Position numbers and translations under genes: made by a program
Part shown: positions 62,385 through 64,000 of the stretch, piece after piece
Layout: every line of letters starts with the position of its first letter
How positions within the stretch are numbered: position 1 is the first letter of the stretch
NCBI RefSeq assembly: GCF_019039215.1
Contig: NZ_JAHNZZ010000001.1
Location: forward strand, 1,380,678-1,444,677
Direction of reading: 5' to 3'
Source of the DNA: Bacillus sp. FJAT-29790
GTDB lineage: Bacteria > Bacillota > Bacilli > Bacillales > Cytobacillaceae
Length of the DNA: 64,000 bases
The notes under the pieces: model-generated
Told to the model about the DNA's origin: nothing
Database searches by the model: none
The model's input: only the letters and a program-made list of their open reading frames with translations

Positions 62385-63344
62385 ATGGAAAACAGGTCAA
62401 TATTTTCAGGTGTGCATCAAGTTATCGGTAACACACCAATGGTTCATCTATCTAGAATTACTGAAGGTTTAGATGGGAACATCTTTGCCAAACTAGAATA
62501 CTTGAACCCTGGGTTTAGCAAAAAAGACAGAATTGGTTTACAAATAATTGAAGAGGCTGAAAAGGCAGGAATACTTAAACCAAATCAAACAGTTGTGGAA
62601 CTGACAAGTGGGAATACAGGGACAGGGCTTGCTATTGTATGCGGAGTGAAAGGGTATAATTTTGTTGCTGTCATGTCTAAAGGAAATTCATTAGAAAGAG
62701 CACGAATGATGAAAGCACTTGGAGCAGAAGTGGTTCTTGTTGACCAAGCCCCCGGTTCACCTGTAGGGCAAGTGTCTGGAGAAGACCTTGCTAAAGTTGA
62801 AGAAGTAGCACAGCAAATAACAAAAGAAAGAAATGCGTTTCGTGCTGACCAGTTTAATCATGTTGGAAACATACACGCTCACGAATATCATACAGGGGAA
62901 GAAATGTGGAAACAAGCAAATGGTGAAATAGATGTTTTTCTTGATTTTGCTGGATCTGGTGGTACGTTTACAGGATGTGCAAAAGCATTAAAAAAATATA
63001 ATCCCGATATACGCTGCTATTTAGTTGAACCCCATTCTGCACCCTTTTACTCTGGTAAAATCCCAACTAATCCAAACCATAAGATACAAGGTGGTGGATA
63101 TTCTATGAATCTACCCCTTCTTGATAAAAGTTTAGTTGCAGATTATATTCATATAACGGATGAAGAAGCAACACGAGTTGCTAGGGAATTAGCAAAAAAA
63201 GAAGGAATATTTGCTGGCTTTTCTTCTGGTGCGAATGTGGCAGCTGCATTGGAACTATTGAAAGGGAAGGAAAAAGGGGCAAATATCGTTCTAACGATAA
63301 ATGATTCAGGTCTCAAATATCTGAGTACAGACATGTATGAATAA
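62385..63344 (+). CDS. Cysteine synthase family PLP-dependent enzyme
   Basis: 319 residues, fold type II. VIGNTPMVHLSR, PLP lysine in NPGFSKKDRIG, ELTSGNTGTGLA, the phosphate loop GSGGTFTGCAKAL, and C-terminal FAGFSSGANVAAAL. Sequence differs enough from CysK that the natural substrate may be another beta-substituted amino acid. ATG behind AGGGGAG; an upstream 106-residue extension reads through the regulatory region and is rejected. Confidence 0.85.
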   Translation: MENRSIFSGVHQVIGNTPMVHLSRITEGLDGNIFAKLEYLNPGFSKKDRIGLQIIEEAEKAGILKPNQTVVELTSGNTGTGLAIVCGVKGYNFVAVMSKGNSLERARMMKALGAEVVLVDQAPGSPVGQVSGEDLAKVEEVAQQITKERNAFRADQFNHVGNIHAHEYHTGEEMWKQANGEIDVFLDFAGSGGTFTGCAKALKKYNPDIRCYLVEPHSAPFYSGKIPTNPNHKIQGGGYSMNLPLLDKSLVADYIHITDEEATRVARELAKKEGIFAGFSSGANVAAALELLKGKEKGANIVLTINDSGLKYLSTDMYE

Positions 63345-63380
63345 TTGTTGTTATTTTGTGTGATTTCTCATAGCAACAAT

Positions 63381-63421
63381 ACAAAATTCTGCCTATTTCC
63401 ATTGCGAATAGGCGGAATTTT
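63381..63421 (+). terminator. Terminator after the PLP enzyme gene
   Basis: AAAATTC.GCCTAT/ATAGGC.GAATTTT stem followed by a short T run. Confidence 0.85.
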
Positions 63422-63635
63422 CAATCCCTTCTACATTCGCACACTCTCCTTCTAATTTATTGGCTAATGTGGTTTTCCCTGAACCTCTGCTGCCATCAAT
63501 TACAATTTAAAGCGTAAATTGTTTTCTAGGAATTTTATCAATAGACCTAATCAATCGTTCAAAGGTTTTACAATCTTCCTTTTTATTTCGAAATCCAAAT
63601 AACTCCAGCCCTTCAATATGAATTAATATTTATTC
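63393..63635 (-). pseudogene. Remnant of a P-loop NTPase/kinase gene
   Basis: One minus-strand frame reads LIHIEGLELFGFRNK, DCKTFERLIRSIDKIPRKQF, then a TAA stop followed in the same frame by IVIDGSRGSGKTTLANKLEG. The last part is a clear Walker A motif. Only the first part of the gene survives, with one nonsense codon, and its 3' end merges into the terminator of the next unit. No start codon is evident. Confidence 0.7.
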
Positions 63636-63680
63636 TGTAAATATGTAGTGATACCTTACTGCATAAACTCTTTTTACATG

Positions 63681-64000
63681 TCAATCCTTCACTAATCCTG
63701 TTCTCAATGTATTAACACCAAATTCTAAATAACCCTTTAAACAGGTCAACATATATACCCAGCCTTCTTTATTATCTACCAATTTATGTATTAGCTCATC
63801 ATCATTTTCTTTAAATCCTTCTTCGTTAACTTCAATAATTGTATTCGAGTGATCCAGCTCGATCAGCGTAATCGTAACAGTACGTTCTTCAGCCGATAGA
63901 CCCCATTTGAACACGATTTTTTTATTTATCTCGACTTCCACTATTTTAATATCCAGCTGTGCATTGTATTCATTATAGCTCAATGTAATTGTCTTATCTT
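63681..64000 (-). CDS. SRPBCC (AHSA1-like) family protein, 5' end outside window
   Basis: The frame is open to the window edge, so the start is beyond position 64000. Visible residues include LSYNEYNAQLDIKIVEVEINKKIVFKWG, TVTITLIEL, then EGWVYMLTCLKGYLEFG near the end. This is the AHSA1/START-like pattern with the terminal long helix. Function unknown. Confidence 0.75.
   Translation of the reverse strand, partial: DKTITLSYNEYNAQLDIKIVEVEINKKIVFKWGLSAEERTVTITLIELDHSNTIIEVNEEGFKENDDELIHKLVDNKEGWVYMLTCLKGYLEFGVNTLRTGLVKD

Overview
The window looks like the chromosome of a low-GC, endospore-forming Bacillaceae bacterium. Supporting signs are AT-rich intergenic DNA, strong AAGGAGG-type ribosome binding sites, frequent TTG/GTG starts, a cwlJ spore-germination hydrolase, a bcrC undecaprenyl-pyrophosphate phosphatase, a PerR box before katA and Bacillus-type riboswitches. 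Most genes have recognisable Bacillus relatives. No phage, IS transposase, CRISPR array, rRNA or tRNA was seen.

Layout. 0.3-2.3 kb: queuosine precursor operon queC-queD-queE behind a preQ1-I riboswitch. 2.4-9.1 kb: M50-like membrane protein, AI-2E transporter, RDD protein, a paired SMR exporter (ykkCD type) behind a guanidine-I riboswitch, YnfA, exoA, an OsmC protein and a HAD phosphatase. 9.3-11.9 kb: cwlJ, then an ECF sigma/anti-sigma pair with a matching ECF promoter. 12-15 kb: a NapA/GerN-type antiporter and a divergent pair of selenoprotein genes that standard ORF calling breaks: a SelW/Rdx-family protein (CxxU) and selD (Sec in the active site), each with a bSECIS-like hairpin after its UGA. 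15-23 kb: an N-acetyltransferase, a 52-bp tandem repeat array, and a glycine/threonine block (glyA behind a tandem glycine riboswitch, amino acid permease, threonine dehydrogenase, kbl). 23.4-25.3 kb: katA and a candidate type I toxin-antitoxin module. 25.5-30.7 kb: small unknown genes, a YVTN beta-propeller protein, an ABC-F protein, DegV.

30.8-47 kb is an aromatic catabolic island, all on the minus strand: hmgA, fumarylacetoacetase-family and flavin reductase genes, hppD, a complete 2-oxoacid dehydrogenase complex (E1a, E1b, E2, E3), a TrpXYZ-like ABC permease and ATPase without a binding protein, and paa genes (paaG, paaF, an EthD gene, paaD, paaC, paaB, paaA). Tyrosine would flow through HppD and HmgA. 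Phenylacetyl-CoA would be epoxidised and isomerised by PaaABC(D) and PaaG. No phenylacetate-CoA ligase is present, so the dehydrogenase complex may make aryl-acetyl-CoA directly from aryl-pyruvates (inference).

47-64 kb: a ketosynthase-like protein lacking both catalytic histidines coupled to a membrane histidine kinase, pncA, small membrane proteins and a lipoprotein, a PadR operon truncated by a dispersed repeat, a DUF3052/YdeI-like protein, a two-component system with an FtsX-type ABC transporter and bcrC, a second 52-bp array, and an XRE/cupin regulator divergent from a cysteine-synthase-like enzyme across a long inverted repeat. Four copies (one cut by the window edge) of a ~230 bp element with imperfect terminal inverted repeats are scattered through the window.
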